Below are positions 1-7,203 of a stretch of DNA of 14,016 nt, piece by piece. The notes beneath the pieces are model-generated. The model saw nothing but the letters and a program-made list of their open reading frames with translations, made no database searches and had not been told where the DNA came from. The DNA is taken from assembly GCA_902632875.1 (NCBI GenBank), contig CACPEI010000015.1, forward strand, positions 1 to 14,016, in the 5' to 3' direction. Source of the DNA: an uncultured Pelagibacteraceae bacterium. Lineage in GTDB: Bacteria > Pseudomonadota > Alphaproteobacteria > Pelagibacterales > Pelagibacteraceae. Position 1 is the stretch's first letter, and each line of letters begins with the position of its first letter. Position numbers and translations under genes: made by a program.

Positions 1-428
1 GCATTACCAAGATCTTTAATTACTTCTAAAGATTTTCCCATTGAAAGAATTTCAACACCAGGAATACTTTCTATTTTTTGTGAAAATTCTAACAGATCTT
101 TTTTATTATATTCAATTTCATATCTTAAAGAATACGGAAGAATTCTTTCCTCTTTTACAATTTTTGCACCCATTTCTGAAAGGTAATTATCGACGATCTT
201 TTTTCTTTCATCATAAACAGATACATCTTCAGCAACAGATGAGCTTCCTTCGCCAACATTTTCACCAACTTTGAAACGCATAATAAAATTTTTTCCATCA
301 GTATCTCCGTATAAAGCATAACCTGTAGAGTCTTCTCCACGATGTTTTAGAGCTTGCAACATACCCTGGAGTTCATGACCTACTTTTGATGATTTTCCTC
401 TATGAATTAATCCCGCAATTCCGCACAT
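1..428 (-). CDS. mgsA: N-methylglutamate synthase subunit A, class II glutamine amidotransferase (3' part outside window)
   Basis: The first 142 residues are visible; the gene runs off the left edge. The protein begins MCGIAGLIHRG, so Cys2 is exposed as the N-terminal nucleophile once Met is removed. A second class II amidotransferase motif, KHRGEDSTGYAL, lies at about residues 28-39, with R30, G31, D33, S34 and G36. In this family the domain hydrolyses glutamine and channels ammonia; in N-methylglutamate synthase the three subunits resemble pieces of glutamate synthase, and MgsA is the amidotransferase piece. The start at 428 is preceded by AGAGGA about 8 bases upstream. It lies 24 bases after gmaS on the same strand, so the two are probably cotranscribed, and this neighbour is why I prefer MgsA over a generic amidotransferase or GlxB-like protein. 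mgsB and mgsC should lie just left of the window. The family is certain; the specific name is inferred. Confidence 0.8.
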   Translation of the reverse strand, partial: MCGIAGLIHRGKSSKVGHELQGMLQALKHRGEDSTGYALYGDTDGKNFIMRFKVGENVGEGSSSVAEDVSVYDERKKIVDNYLSEMGAKIVKEERILPYSLRYEIEYNKKDLLEFSQKIESIPGVEILSMGKSLEVIKDLGN

Positions 429-452
429 ATACTTTTCCTCTTTTCGTAATTT

Positions 453-1922
453 TTATGGTAAACAATCTAGATATGTGTCCAGATCCCATTGAGTTGTTGC
501 TCCTAAAAATCTCTCCCATTCATCATTTTTATACCAATGAAAAACTTTATACATTTCATCAGGCATTGCAGATTTGATAACTTCATCCTCTGATAATCTT
601 TCTAAAGCCTCACCTAAACTCAAAGGAAGTTTCTTAACATCTTTACCTGCTTTTTGAGCTTCATAAATATTTCTAGACTCTGGAGCTGCTGGTTGCATTT
701 TTTTACTTATTCCATGATCACAAGCTTTTAATAATGCAGCACCCAACAAGTAAGGATTATGCATTGAGTCAACTGATCTGTATTCAAATCTTCCTGGCGC
801 TGAAACTCTTAATCCACAAGTTCTATTTTGATAACCCCAATCAGCATAAACAGGTGCCCAAAAACCTTGATCCCACAATCTTCTATAAGAATTTACTGTA
901 GAAGATCCTAATGCTGTTAAAGCAGGAAGGTGTTCCATTATACCAGCTATCGATTGTAAACCAATTTTACCTGGTAATTGCATATCTTTAGTATCAGGCA
1001 TAAATGTATTAGTTCCACCATCAACATAACCAAAAACTTCCTCAACCCCTGGTAAAGATTTGTGTCCAAGTTTATTAGTTTTAACTTTTCCACCTTTCCA
1101 TAGAGACATGTTTGTATGACAACCACTCGCAGAAACTCCCATAAATGGTTTTGTCATAAAACATGCAATTAAATTATGTTCTCTAGCAACCTGAGCACAT
1201 ATTTGTCTATAAGTTGATAATCTGTCTGCGTTTCGAAGTACGTTGTCATAAGTCCAATTTAATTCTAATTGACCTGGAGCATCCTCGTGATCTCCTTGGA
1301 TCATATCTAAACCCATAGCTTTTGCATACTCAATTACTTTCATGAATACTGGTCTCAATGACTCAAATTGGTCAATGTGATAACAGAATGGTTTCGAAAA
1401 TCCTTTTCCAGTTGGAGTTCCATCATCATTTTTTGTCAACCACATCATTTCAGGTTCAGTACCAACTCTTAACTCTAAACCATGTTTTTTCTGGAATTCA
1501 TCCATGAAAATTCTTAAATTTCCTCTACAATCAGAAGTTAAATGACCACCAGGATTATTTCTTTCCTCTCTATTTCTAAAACAAGTTACAAAAACTCTTC
1601 CTACTCTTTTATCCCAGGGTAATTGACAAAAAGTTTCAGGGTCAGGAATTCCAACTAATTCCATTGCCTCTGGTCCATAACCAATATAATTGTTGTGTCG
1701 ATCTAAAAATAAGTTTGCAGTTGCTCCGTAAACTAATTGAAAACCTTTTTCAGCTGTTCTTTCCCAGTGATCAGCAGGTATCCCTTTTCCAACCACTCTT
1801 CCCGTTACAGAAATAAATTGATAATAAATATATGTTATTCCTAATTCGTTAATTTTTTCTCTAACTTTTTTGACTTGCTTATCTCTACCTGGTCGGTTTA
1901 CGTGTTTTTCTAGATCCGTCAT
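453..1922 (-). CDS. gmaS: Gamma-glutamylmethylamide synthetase (glutamine synthetase family)
   Basis: This 489-residue glutamine synthetase homologue is predicted to ligate monomethylamine to glutamate using ATP, giving gamma-glutamylmethylamide, the first step of the indirect methylamine pathway. Glutamine synthetase signatures appear in order: the beta-Grasp region at about 20-110, GTEPEM at 154-159 (E156, E158), APGQLE at 215-220, GCHTNMS at 267-273 (H269), NSYRRL at 344-349, and GRFEYRSVD at 377-385 with the conserved arginines. No catalytic residue looks lost. The open frame extends 12 bases upstream to a TTG at 1934, but the ATG at 1922 has GAGGGG four bases before it and starts a normal protein (MTDLEK), so I start there. 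A perfect TATAAT lies at 1943-1938, but no good -35 accompanies it. The next gene, an MgsA-type amidotransferase, and the upstream tdm support GmaS. The alternative is a GlnT-type synthetase using ammonia or ethanolamine-like amines. Confidence 0.82.
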   Translation of the reverse strand: MTDLEKHVNRPGRDKQVKKVREKINELGITYIYYQFISVTGRVVGKGIPADHWERTAEKGFQLVYGATANLFLDRHNNYIGYGPEAMELVGIPDPETFCQLPWDKRVGRVFVTCFRNREERNNPGGHLTSDCRGNLRIFMDEFQKKHGLELRVGTEPEMMWLTKNDDGTPTGKGFSKPFCYHIDQFESLRPVFMKVIEYAKAMGLDMIQGDHEDAPGQLELNWTYDNVLRNADRLSTYRQICAQVAREHNLIACFMTKPFMGVSASGCHTNMSLWKGGKVKTNKLGHKSLPGVEEVFGYVDGGTNTFMPDTKDMQLPGKIGLQSIAGIMEHLPALTALGSSTVNSYRRLWDQGFWAPVYADWGYQNRTCGLRVSAPGRFEYRSVDSMHNPYLLGAALLKACDHGISKKMQPAAPESRNIYEAQKAGKDVKKLPLSLGEALERLSEDEVIKSAMPDEMYKVFHWYKNDEWERFLGATTQWDLDTYLDCLP

Positions 1923-1926
1923 TTTT

Positions 1927-1932
1927 CCCCTC
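1927..1932 (-). promoter_or_regulatory. Ribosome binding site GAGGGG that fixes the gmaS start
   Basis: Read on the minus strand, GAGGGG is followed by AAAA and then the ATG at 1922. It is one of the best Shine-Dalgarno matches in the window and lies downstream of the alternative TTG at 1934, which argues that the TTG is not used. Confidence 0.7.
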
Positions 1933-1992
1933 AATGAATTATAATTTTATCCAAGCGTAACTGAAAAATTTATTAGTGTCTAGGCTTGAAGT

Positions 1993-3318
1993 TTAGCTCC
2001 AAGGAAACGGACTGTTCGAAGTAGGGTGTAATTCTCCCTTCTCGTAACGGTTGAATCTAAATGGTTTTAATAAATCACTTTCAGCACCAAGAATTTCTTT
2101 TGCTACCAGTTCACCAACACCAATCATTTTGTATCCATGATTAGCATCAGCAATCATATAAACATTTTCAAAAAATCTATCGAAAATTGGAAAAGAGTCA
2201 GGGGTCATACATCCAAGTCCACCTGAAGGACCTTTTCTATATAAGTCTGATTTCCCTTCAAATCTTTTTTGACAATGAGCCAAAGCAGAGCACCACATAT
2301 CACTAAATGCATCAGTAGTTTGATACTCTGGAGATTCAATTCCATAAGGATCAACATTTACCTGATCAAAATGTTTTTTAACAATGTAAGGAGATGTTCC
2401 ACCTTGAACTCCTAAACCCTCAATATCAGGTTTATAATAAATTCCCCAAATTTTATCTGTAATTAATTTTTTTGTTTTGTCAGAATATAGTGGTGCAGTT
2501 GAGTCTACGTGAACCACAGGTGGCTGTTTTCCATCATTTGTTTTTAAGTAATCTGGTTCAACACCAATAACTCCTTCTTGGAGCATCCAGTAAGTCCACA
2601 TGTCAGTTACATGCATTTTACCATCTTTACCTTTGATGTTTGCTGTTTTAGGAAGTTCAAGCATATTCCAAAAATCTCTAGCCCATGGTCCTGCTCCGAT
2701 TACTACTTGCTCACAATCGATTGTGCCTTTATCTGTTTCAACTCCTGTAACCGCCTTACTATTACTTCCTCTTTTAAATCCTGTAACTTTTACGCCCTTC
2801 ATCACTTGAACACCATTAGAGGTAGATTTATTTTCTAAAGCTTTAATAGAGTCTTTATTAAATGCGTATCCACCCTTTTTTTCATGAAGAATTGAAGTTA
2901 TACCTTCAGCTTGCCAGTCATCAAACATTCCCTTCATGTATTTCATGCAATCTTTCTCACCCTCTATAAAATCAGATTCATACCCAATTGCTTTTTGTTG
3001 CTCATAAATACTTGCTACGTCTTCATGCATAACCTCAGGTGATATTTGTAAATAACCAACTGGATTATATTTAAATGCTTTTGGATCACTTTCCCAAACA
3101 GAGACTGAGTGGGCCATCAATTCTCTCATTGCTGGTTGAAAGTAATTATTTCTAACTACTCCACAGGCAATTCCACTTGCTCCAGCAGCGGTATCTTTTT
3201 TTTCTAGAACTACAATCTCACCAGGATTTTTATAAGTTTCAGATAATTTCCAAGCAGTGCTTAAACCGTGGATACCCCCACCGATTATTACTACTTTTGC
3301 TTTTGCCGGTAATGACAT
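1993..3318 (-). CDS. FAD-dependent oxidoreductase, DAO / sarcosine oxidase beta-like family
   Basis: This 441-residue protein has an N-terminal Rossmann dinucleotide motif, VVIIGGGIHGLS at about residues 9-20, with an acidic residue ending the second strand (VVLEKK). It has the GASG segment of DAO-family proteins at 46-49, a second FAD contact near VVIGAGPWA at 205-213, and a C-terminal TPDSFPIFD...IADANHGYKMIGVGE region at 372-403 that closes the FAD site. DAO-family members oxidise N-methylated amines or amino acids (sarcosine, dimethylglycine, N-methylglutamate). In heterotetrameric sarcosine oxidase and its relatives the beta subunit anchors FMN through a His in a GG-x-A-x-HDAV-type stretch; the matching stretch here, KGGYAFNKDSIKA at 148-160, has no His. 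No small SoxD/SoxA/SoxG-like subunits lie beside it. It lies between the MarR-like gene and gmaS, so it may act on dimethylamine or N-methylglutamate. A TTG two codons upstream (3324) is open; I chose the ATG. The substrate is unknown. Confidence 0.8.
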   Translation of the reverse strand: MSLPAKAKVVIIGGGIHGLSTAWKLSETYKNPGEIVVLEKKDTAAGASGIACGVVRNNYFQPAMRELMAHSVSVWESDPKAFKYNPVGYLQISPEVMHEDVASIYEQQKAIGYESDFIEGEKDCMKYMKGMFDDWQAEGITSILHEKKGGYAFNKDSIKALENKSTSNGVQVMKGVKVTGFKRGSNSKAVTGVETDKGTIDCEQVVIGAGPWARDFWNMLELPKTANIKGKDGKMHVTDMWTYWMLQEGVIGVEPDYLKTNDGKQPPVVHVDSTAPLYSDKTKKLITDKIWGIYYKPDIEGLGVQGGTSPYIVKKHFDQVNVDPYGIESPEYQTTDAFSDMWCSALAHCQKRFEGKSDLYRKGPSGGLGCMTPDSFPIFDRFFENVYMIADANHGYKMIGVGELVAKEILGAESDLLKPFRFNRYEKGELHPTSNSPFPWS

Positions 3319-3355
3319 ACGCAAACTTTATTTTTCGTGCGACTTAAATATATAG

Positions 3356-3375
3356 TTTTTTATATATATAAAAAA
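3356..3375. repeat. 20-base perfect AT palindrome between MarR-like and FAD oxidoreductase genes
   Basis: The sequence is six T, four AT units, then six A, a perfect inverted repeat. It occupies the 80-base gap between the MarR-like stop (3399) and the oxidoreductase start (3318). It could act as a weak A/T-only terminator, a promoter element with several TATA-like -10 boxes, or a regulator site, or it may simply reflect base composition. Confidence 0.4.
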
Positions 3376-3398
3376 TATAAGTAAAACTTGTATAAATA

Positions 3399-3749
3399 TT
3401 AAAAACTCAGATGTTTTAGTGTTTCTATATAATTATTGAACTCGTTAATAAAACTTTCACTTGGTTTAATGTGCTTTTTTCTTTGATCATTAGAGGTTTT
3501 TTCTAAAAAGAAAAAACCTTTTTCACAAGCTTCATTTATCATCAAAGCTGACTTTGGACGTGAAGTTTTAAATAGTTTAGTCTTAAGTTCCTCAACAGTA
3601 AGATTTTCTTTATATTTATATGCATGCATTACTAAAAGCATCATATGATAATGTGAAGGCGATTTTCTAAAAAAGTAATTACTAGAAGTATGAGAAAGTT
3701 TCATCTGATCTTCCCAAAATTCCAATAAATCCTTTGCTGATTTTGGCAT
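3399..3749 (-). CDS. Small MarR-like winged-helix protein, putative transcriptional regulator
   Basis: This 116-residue protein resembles a compact MarR-type winged helix-turn-helix. Residues 31-48 form a likely first DNA-domain helix. LTVEELKTKLF at 50-60 and SRPKSALMINEACEKGFF at 63-80 look like the HTH pair. SNDQRKKHIKPSE at 86-98 resembles the MarR wing and its D-x-R motif (D88, R90), where MarR proteins usually read D-x-R followed by L-x-L-T. A final helix at 99-112 may serve dimerisation. It is shorter than typical MarR proteins (about 140-160 residues). Its ATG overlaps the tdm stop by one base (TGATG), so it is likely translated by coupling with tdm. The position suggests control of TMA/TMAO genes or of formaldehyde stress, but that is inference. 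No signal peptide or enzymatic motif is visible. The assignment rests on fold pattern only. Confidence 0.6.
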   Translation of the reverse strand: MPKSAKDLLEFWEDQMKLSHTSSNYFFRKSPSHYHMMLLVMHAYKYKENLTVEELKTKLFKTSRPKSALMINEACEKGFFFLEKTSNDQRKKHIKPSESFINEFNNYIETLKHLSF

Positions 3750-6088
3750 CAGGATCTGACTCTTGTTTTCTTCGGATCGAAATGAGGAAACCCAACTACT
3801 TTTGCAGCAATTCTTTTTTGATGACCATCAATTTTACCAACCTCAACTTCAGTTCCTTCACTTGCATATTGAGTATCGATTCTACATAAAGCTATATTTT
3901 TATTTAAAGTTGTGGATAAACAACCACTTGTTATCACACCTACTTGAGATCTTCCAACGTGTACGCAATCACCATGTCCAGCTGCCTCTTTTCCTATAAG
4001 TTCTAGACCCACAAGTTTTTTTTGAGGATTTGCTTTTCTTTCTTTCAAAACCTCTTTACCAATAAAATCTTCTTCTTTAGTTTTTAATGGAACAGCAAAA
4101 CCTATTCCAGCCTCAAAAGGATCTTGTTGACCATCAAATTCATTACCAAATAAAATTAAACCAGCTTCAATTCTAAGCTTGTCTAAAGCTGCAAATCCAG
4201 CAGGAATTAAGCCCTCATTTTTTCCAGCTTCCATAAGTTTATCCCAAACGTCAGAGGCATTACTCGGATGACACCATACTTCATAACCAAGTTCGCCAGT
4301 ATATCCTGTTCTTGAAACAATCAATGGAATACCTTGAAGATTTTCAATTCTACAAATAGTAAATCTGAACCATTCCAGTTCATCTATAGATGGTTGTGTT
4401 GGTGGAGTAAAAATCATTTTTTTTAATATCTCTCTACTTTTTGGACCTTGTATTGATACGTTACTAATTTGATCTGTTGAATTTTTTACATTGACCTTAA
4501 AATTTTTCTTTTTAGCTATTTCTTTAAGCCATTCACCGCCATATTCGTCTCCACAAATCCATCTAAAACCAGTTTCACTTAATCTTAATAATGTACCATC
4601 ATCAAACATCATTCCGTTTTCATAACACATCGCAGAGTAAACAACTTGGCCAACAGCAAGCTTTTTAATATTCCTAGTTAATGTATAATTCATTAATTCC
4701 TCAGCATCAGGACCTATAATTTCAAATTTTCTTAAAGCAGATAAATCAATTAAGACTGCTTTTTCTCTACAAGCATTGTACTCCTCAACAACTCCATGCT
4801 TGGTATAATCATTAGGTAGCCAAAACCCTCTAGCATCAATAAAATTTCTAGTAAGCTTAGAGGTTTTGTCGTGAAAGCCAGAGTTTCTAGTAAGTTTTTT
4901 TTCAGAGTCAGTTTTCATCCTAAATGCAAAAGATTTTGAAAATTCTTTTTTTTTGTCATAGGTTCTAACAAAAATATCTGTTGGATTCCATGAATTACAT
5001 GCATCGATATCACTAGGACAAGCTGTTGTTCCAATTGTTAAATCTTTTAAAGCTCTGAACATTACATAATCCCCAGGTCTTGCATATGACTCATCTGAAA
5101 TTACCGAATTTAAACCAGTTGCTGAAGTATTAAAAAATAAATTGATAGCCTGCCAGCCTTTTTGTTTTTGAACACCATATTTTGCCATTGCATTATTTAA
5201 GTTTTCAGAGCAATTAGGATGGCCGAAATAGCCAGCGTCTTCATAATATTTTGAAGTACAAGCAAGATTAAATGTATCATGTTTTCCAACAGTATCTCTT
5301 ATGACTTCAACTAATGGTTCATGATCGGTGTCGTAAAATTTTGAAAATAAACCAGGACCTGGAAAAGTATTCCCCATAAAAGTCCTCGTTGTTTGCCAAT
5401 CAAGACCTTTTTCAACTTTTTTATCAAGTTTTTTTGTGTCGAATGCCACAAAGTCAGAACATTGCCTGCCCGCTGGACTTATTACTTGAATAAAATCTCC
5501 CTCCTTAACTTCGAATGAAATTGCAGTTTGTCTCTCAATATTTTCCTCATAATTTGGCTCATAAATTGGATCAGGAATTATTGATAATTCTTTATCATTA
5601 ACTATTTTATATCTTTTAATGAATAACGTTAAATCGCTTGAAGGATTTTGTTCTGATACCAGCATATTGTTTTGTGGCGCTGCAAAAATAACGTAGCATT
5701 TGTCTTTAGATTTTATCTTAATTTTTTCACCACTTGGAGTTTGTTCATCAAACAAAATTGATGATTTTGATTTATTAATATCTAAATTTCTTTTTTTTAA
5801 TTGTAGGTTTGTTATCAAAGAGCTTTCATCTTTACCTTTAAGCAATTCTTTAATAAAACTTTTTTTACAATTTTCTTTTTGATTTAAAATTCCAAGCTCA
5901 GATTTTCCATCTTTATCAAAACAAATGATTTCACAAATTTGATTTCCTTCCTCATTAATGATTTCTATTTCATCATCCGGAAATATTTGCAAACCTGTAA
6001 GACCACCAGCGTTAACGACATGTCTTTCAACTCCAGGTGGTAAAACATTCAGACCAGGTTCTTTAATATCTAAAGTAGTTTGCGACAT
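3749..6088 (-). CDS. tdm: Trimethylamine N-oxide demethylase (DUF1989-GcvT fusion)
   Basis: The 779-residue protein converts TMAO to dimethylamine and formaldehyde in characterised bacterial Tdm enzymes. Residues about 185-385 form the DUF1989 metal-binding domain, with candidate ligand cysteines C210 (GRQCSDF), C293 (HPNCSEN), C357 and C364 (TACPSDIDACN). Residues about 405-779 are a GcvT-like aminomethyltransferase domain, including RTGYTGELGYEVW at 593-605 and LDKLRIEAGL at 635-644; this domain is thought to bind tetrahydrofolate and capture the released one-carbon unit. Residues 15-160 look like a diverged extra DUF1989-type copy. The frame stays open to 6277, but that extension would overlap the start of tmoX and code for poor-quality sequence; the ATG at 6088 has AGAGAG about 10 bases upstream and starts MSQTTLDIKEPG, so I used it. 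It is divergent from tmoX and first in the leftward operon. A plain GcvT or dimethylglycine dehydrogenase is excluded by the DUF1989 part. Confidence 0.88.
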   Translation of the reverse strand: MSQTTLDIKEPGLNVLPPGVERHVVNAGGLTGLQIFPDDEIEIINEEGNQICEIICFDKDGKSELGILNQKENCKKSFIKELLKGKDESSLITNLQLKKRNLDINKSKSSILFDEQTPSGEKIKIKSKDKCYVIFAAPQNNMLVSEQNPSSDLTLFIKRYKIVNDKELSIIPDPIYEPNYEENIERQTAISFEVKEGDFIQVISPAGRQCSDFVAFDTKKLDKKVEKGLDWQTTRTFMGNTFPGPGLFSKFYDTDHEPLVEVIRDTVGKHDTFNLACTSKYYEDAGYFGHPNCSENLNNAMAKYGVQKQKGWQAINLFFNTSATGLNSVISDESYARPGDYVMFRALKDLTIGTTACPSDIDACNSWNPTDIFVRTYDKKKEFSKSFAFRMKTDSEKKLTRNSGFHDKTSKLTRNFIDARGFWLPNDYTKHGVVEEYNACREKAVLIDLSALRKFEIIGPDAEELMNYTLTRNIKKLAVGQVVYSAMCYENGMMFDDGTLLRLSETGFRWICGDEYGGEWLKEIAKKKNFKVNVKNSTDQISNVSIQGPKSREILKKMIFTPPTQPSIDELEWFRFTICRIENLQGIPLIVSRTGYTGELGYEVWCHPSNASDVWDKLMEAGKNEGLIPAGFAALDKLRIEAGLILFGNEFDGQQDPFEAGIGFAVPLKTKEEDFIGKEVLKERKANPQKKLVGLELIGKEAAGHGDCVHVGRSQVGVITSGCLSTTLNKNIALCRIDTQYASEGTEVEVGKIDGHQKRIAAKVVGFPHFDPKKTRVRS

Positions 6089-6106
6089 TTTTATAAATCT
6101 CTCTAC

Positions 6107-6135
6107 ATAATATATATAAATCTTGTTGTTGACTA
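6107..6135 (-). promoter_or_regulatory. Candidate promoter for tdm operon
   Basis: On the minus strand, TAGTCA (6135-6130, 4 of 6 to consensus) is followed after 17 bases by TATTAT (6112-6107, 5 of 6). The predicted start would lie about 11 bases before the tdm ATG, a short leader that would cut into the AGAGAG ribosome site, so an alternative TATA further upstream is possible. The -35 overlaps the tmoX -35 almost completely. Confidence 0.35.
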
Positions 6136-6157
6136 TCATTTTACTTAGGCACATACT
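6129..6157 (+). promoter_or_regulatory. Candidate promoter for tmoX
   Basis: TTGACT (6129-6134, 5 of 6 to the sigma-70 -35 consensus), a 17-base spacer and CATACT (6152-6157, 4 of 6) precede tmoX. The predicted start is near 6164, giving a leader of about 25 bases that carries the AAGGGGA ribosome site before the ATG at 6189. Confidence 0.5.
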
Positions 6158-6164
6158 GAATACA

Positions 6165-6176
6165 CTTAATATTAAG
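6165..6176. promoter_or_regulatory. Candidate operator: 12-base perfect palindrome at the tmoX start site
   Basis: CTTAATATTAAG is a perfect inverted repeat placed between the predicted tmoX -10 and the ribosome site, where a bound repressor would block initiation. The MarR-like protein encoded after tdm is a natural candidate to bind it. In so A/T-rich a region a 12-base palindrome can arise by chance, and I did not see a second copy of it in the other intergenic gaps. Confidence 0.3.
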
Positions 6177-6188
6177 AAAGGGGAATAA

Positions 6189-7133
6189 ATGCGAAAAATA
6201 ATATCATTAATTTCTGCAGTTATAATCTCAGCAGTAAGTTTTGCTGGTTTATCAAATGCAGATAGCAAAAAACCCATCGTTATCCCAACTCATAACTGGT
6301 CAAGTCAAATTGTAATGGCTTACGTTATTGGTGGAATAATGGAAAGCATGGGTAATAACGTTAAATACGTAAATGCTGACTCACAAGCAGTATACGAGTC
6401 AATTAGAATTGGTGACGTAACTATCTCTCACGAGGTATGGGAATCTGCTTTTGGTAAATCATTTACAACAGCTTTAGATAAAGGTGGTTTACTTGACTGG
6501 GGTGATCATGAAGCTAGAACTCTAGAGGATATGGGATATCCTAATTGGGTTGCTGAAAAAGGTTTATGCCCAGGACTACCAGACTGGACTGCTTTGAAAA
6601 ACCCAGACTGTGCTAAAAACTTTACAACACCTGACTCTCCGAATGGAAAAGGAAGAATGTTAGAAGGTCCACAAACTTGGCACGGTGACTTGATCCCTCA
6701 AAGGGTTGACGCTTTAGGTCTAGGAGATCTTTGGTGGGTTAAATTTGCTGGAAGTGCAGACGCACTTTGGGCAGAGTTAGCAGCAGCTGAAAAAGAAGGA
6801 AGAGGAACAATTATCTTTAACTGGACACCAAACTTTACTGATGGTGCTGGTTTTACATTTATCGACTTTCCTCCGTACACTGCAGGTTGCAGACCTGAAG
6901 ATGGTGGAGATGGAAAATGTGGTTCGCCAGATGGTTATTTGAAAAAAGCAGTTAACGCTGATTTTCCAAAAACTCATCCAGATGCAGCTAAGATGTTTAA
7001 AAAACTTTCTTTCTCAACAAGTCAAATTGGAGCAATGGCAGCTTTAGTGGACATTGATAAAATGACTCATGAGGATGCAGCTAAAAAATGGCTGAAAGAT
7101 AACGAGAAAGTTTGGAAAGCTTTTACTAAATAA
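6189..7133 (+). CDS. tmoX: TMAO / quaternary amine ABC transporter, periplasmic binding protein
   Basis: This 314-residue protein starts with a Sec signal peptide: MRKI, a hydrophobic core to about residue 20, and likely cleavage after SNA at 24. The mature part is an OpuAC/ProX-type binding protein (type II fold) for quaternary or methylated amines, rich in the tryptophans that form cation-pi cages (W37, W84, W164, W182, W183, W212). An insert at 228-250, PPYTAGCRPEDGG followed by DGKCGSPDGY, has two cysteines (C234, C244) and an acidic loop, like the small extra Ca-binding hook described for TmoX; C127 and C141 may form another disulphide. A good ribosome site (AAGGGGA) precedes the ATG. 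It is divergent from tdm, and its ATPase and permease lie 1.5 kb downstream, after a terminator and three unrelated genes. TMAO is the best substrate guess because of tdm and tmm; glycine betaine or choline cannot be excluded. Confidence 0.82.
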   Translation: MRKIISLISAVIISAVSFAGLSNADSKKPIVIPTHNWSSQIVMAYVIGGIMESMGNNVKYVNADSQAVYESIRIGDVTISHEVWESAFGKSFTTALDKGGLLDWGDHEARTLEDMGYPNWVAEKGLCPGLPDWTALKNPDCAKNFTTPDSPNGKGRMLEGPQTWHGDLIPQRVDALGLGDLWWVKFAGSADALWAELAAAEKEGRGTIIFNWTPNFTDGAGFTFIDFPPYTAGCRPEDGGDGKCGSPDGYLKKAVNADFPKTHPDAAKMFKKLSFSTSQIGAMAALVDIDKMTHEDAAKKWLKDNEKVWKAFTK

Positions 7134-7156
7134 GGTAAATAGCAATTAAATCTTTA

Positions 7157-7192
7157 AATCTCTCCCAACTATGTTGGGGGAGATTTTTTTTT
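7157..7192 (+). terminator. Intrinsic terminator after tmoX
   Basis: A 13-base-pair stem (7157-7169 with 7173-7185, one G-T wobble, loop TAT) is followed by a run of nine T (7184-7192). The stem core is CTCTCCCAAC with GTTGGGGGAG. It starts 24 bases after the tmoX stop and is the clearest rho-independent terminator in the window. It would let the binding protein be made in excess of downstream genes. Confidence 0.9.
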
Positions 7193-7203
7193 AAATGTGT
7201 AAA

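Noticed and set aside
1923..1934. TTG start for gmaS four codons upstream
   Set aside because: The ATG at 1922 has a good GAGGGG site located inside this extension, so the extension is probably untranslated.
2578..2838. 86- and 69-residue plus-strand frames opposite the FAD oxidoreductase
   Set aside because: They are antisense to conserved coding sequence and show no motif or ribosome site.
3319..3324. TTG start for the FAD oxidoreductase
   Set aside because: It is only two codons upstream of an ATG and has no better ribosome site.
6089..6188. Riboswitch (glycine or SAM type) between tdm and tmoX
   Set aside because: The gap is only 100 bases, shared by two promoters, and no paired aptamer-like helices were visible.
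6089..6277. N-terminal extension of tdm by 63 residues in an open frame
   Set aside because: It would overlap the tmoX start and promoter, has no ribosome site at its beginning, and the Tdm homology begins after the ATG at 6088.
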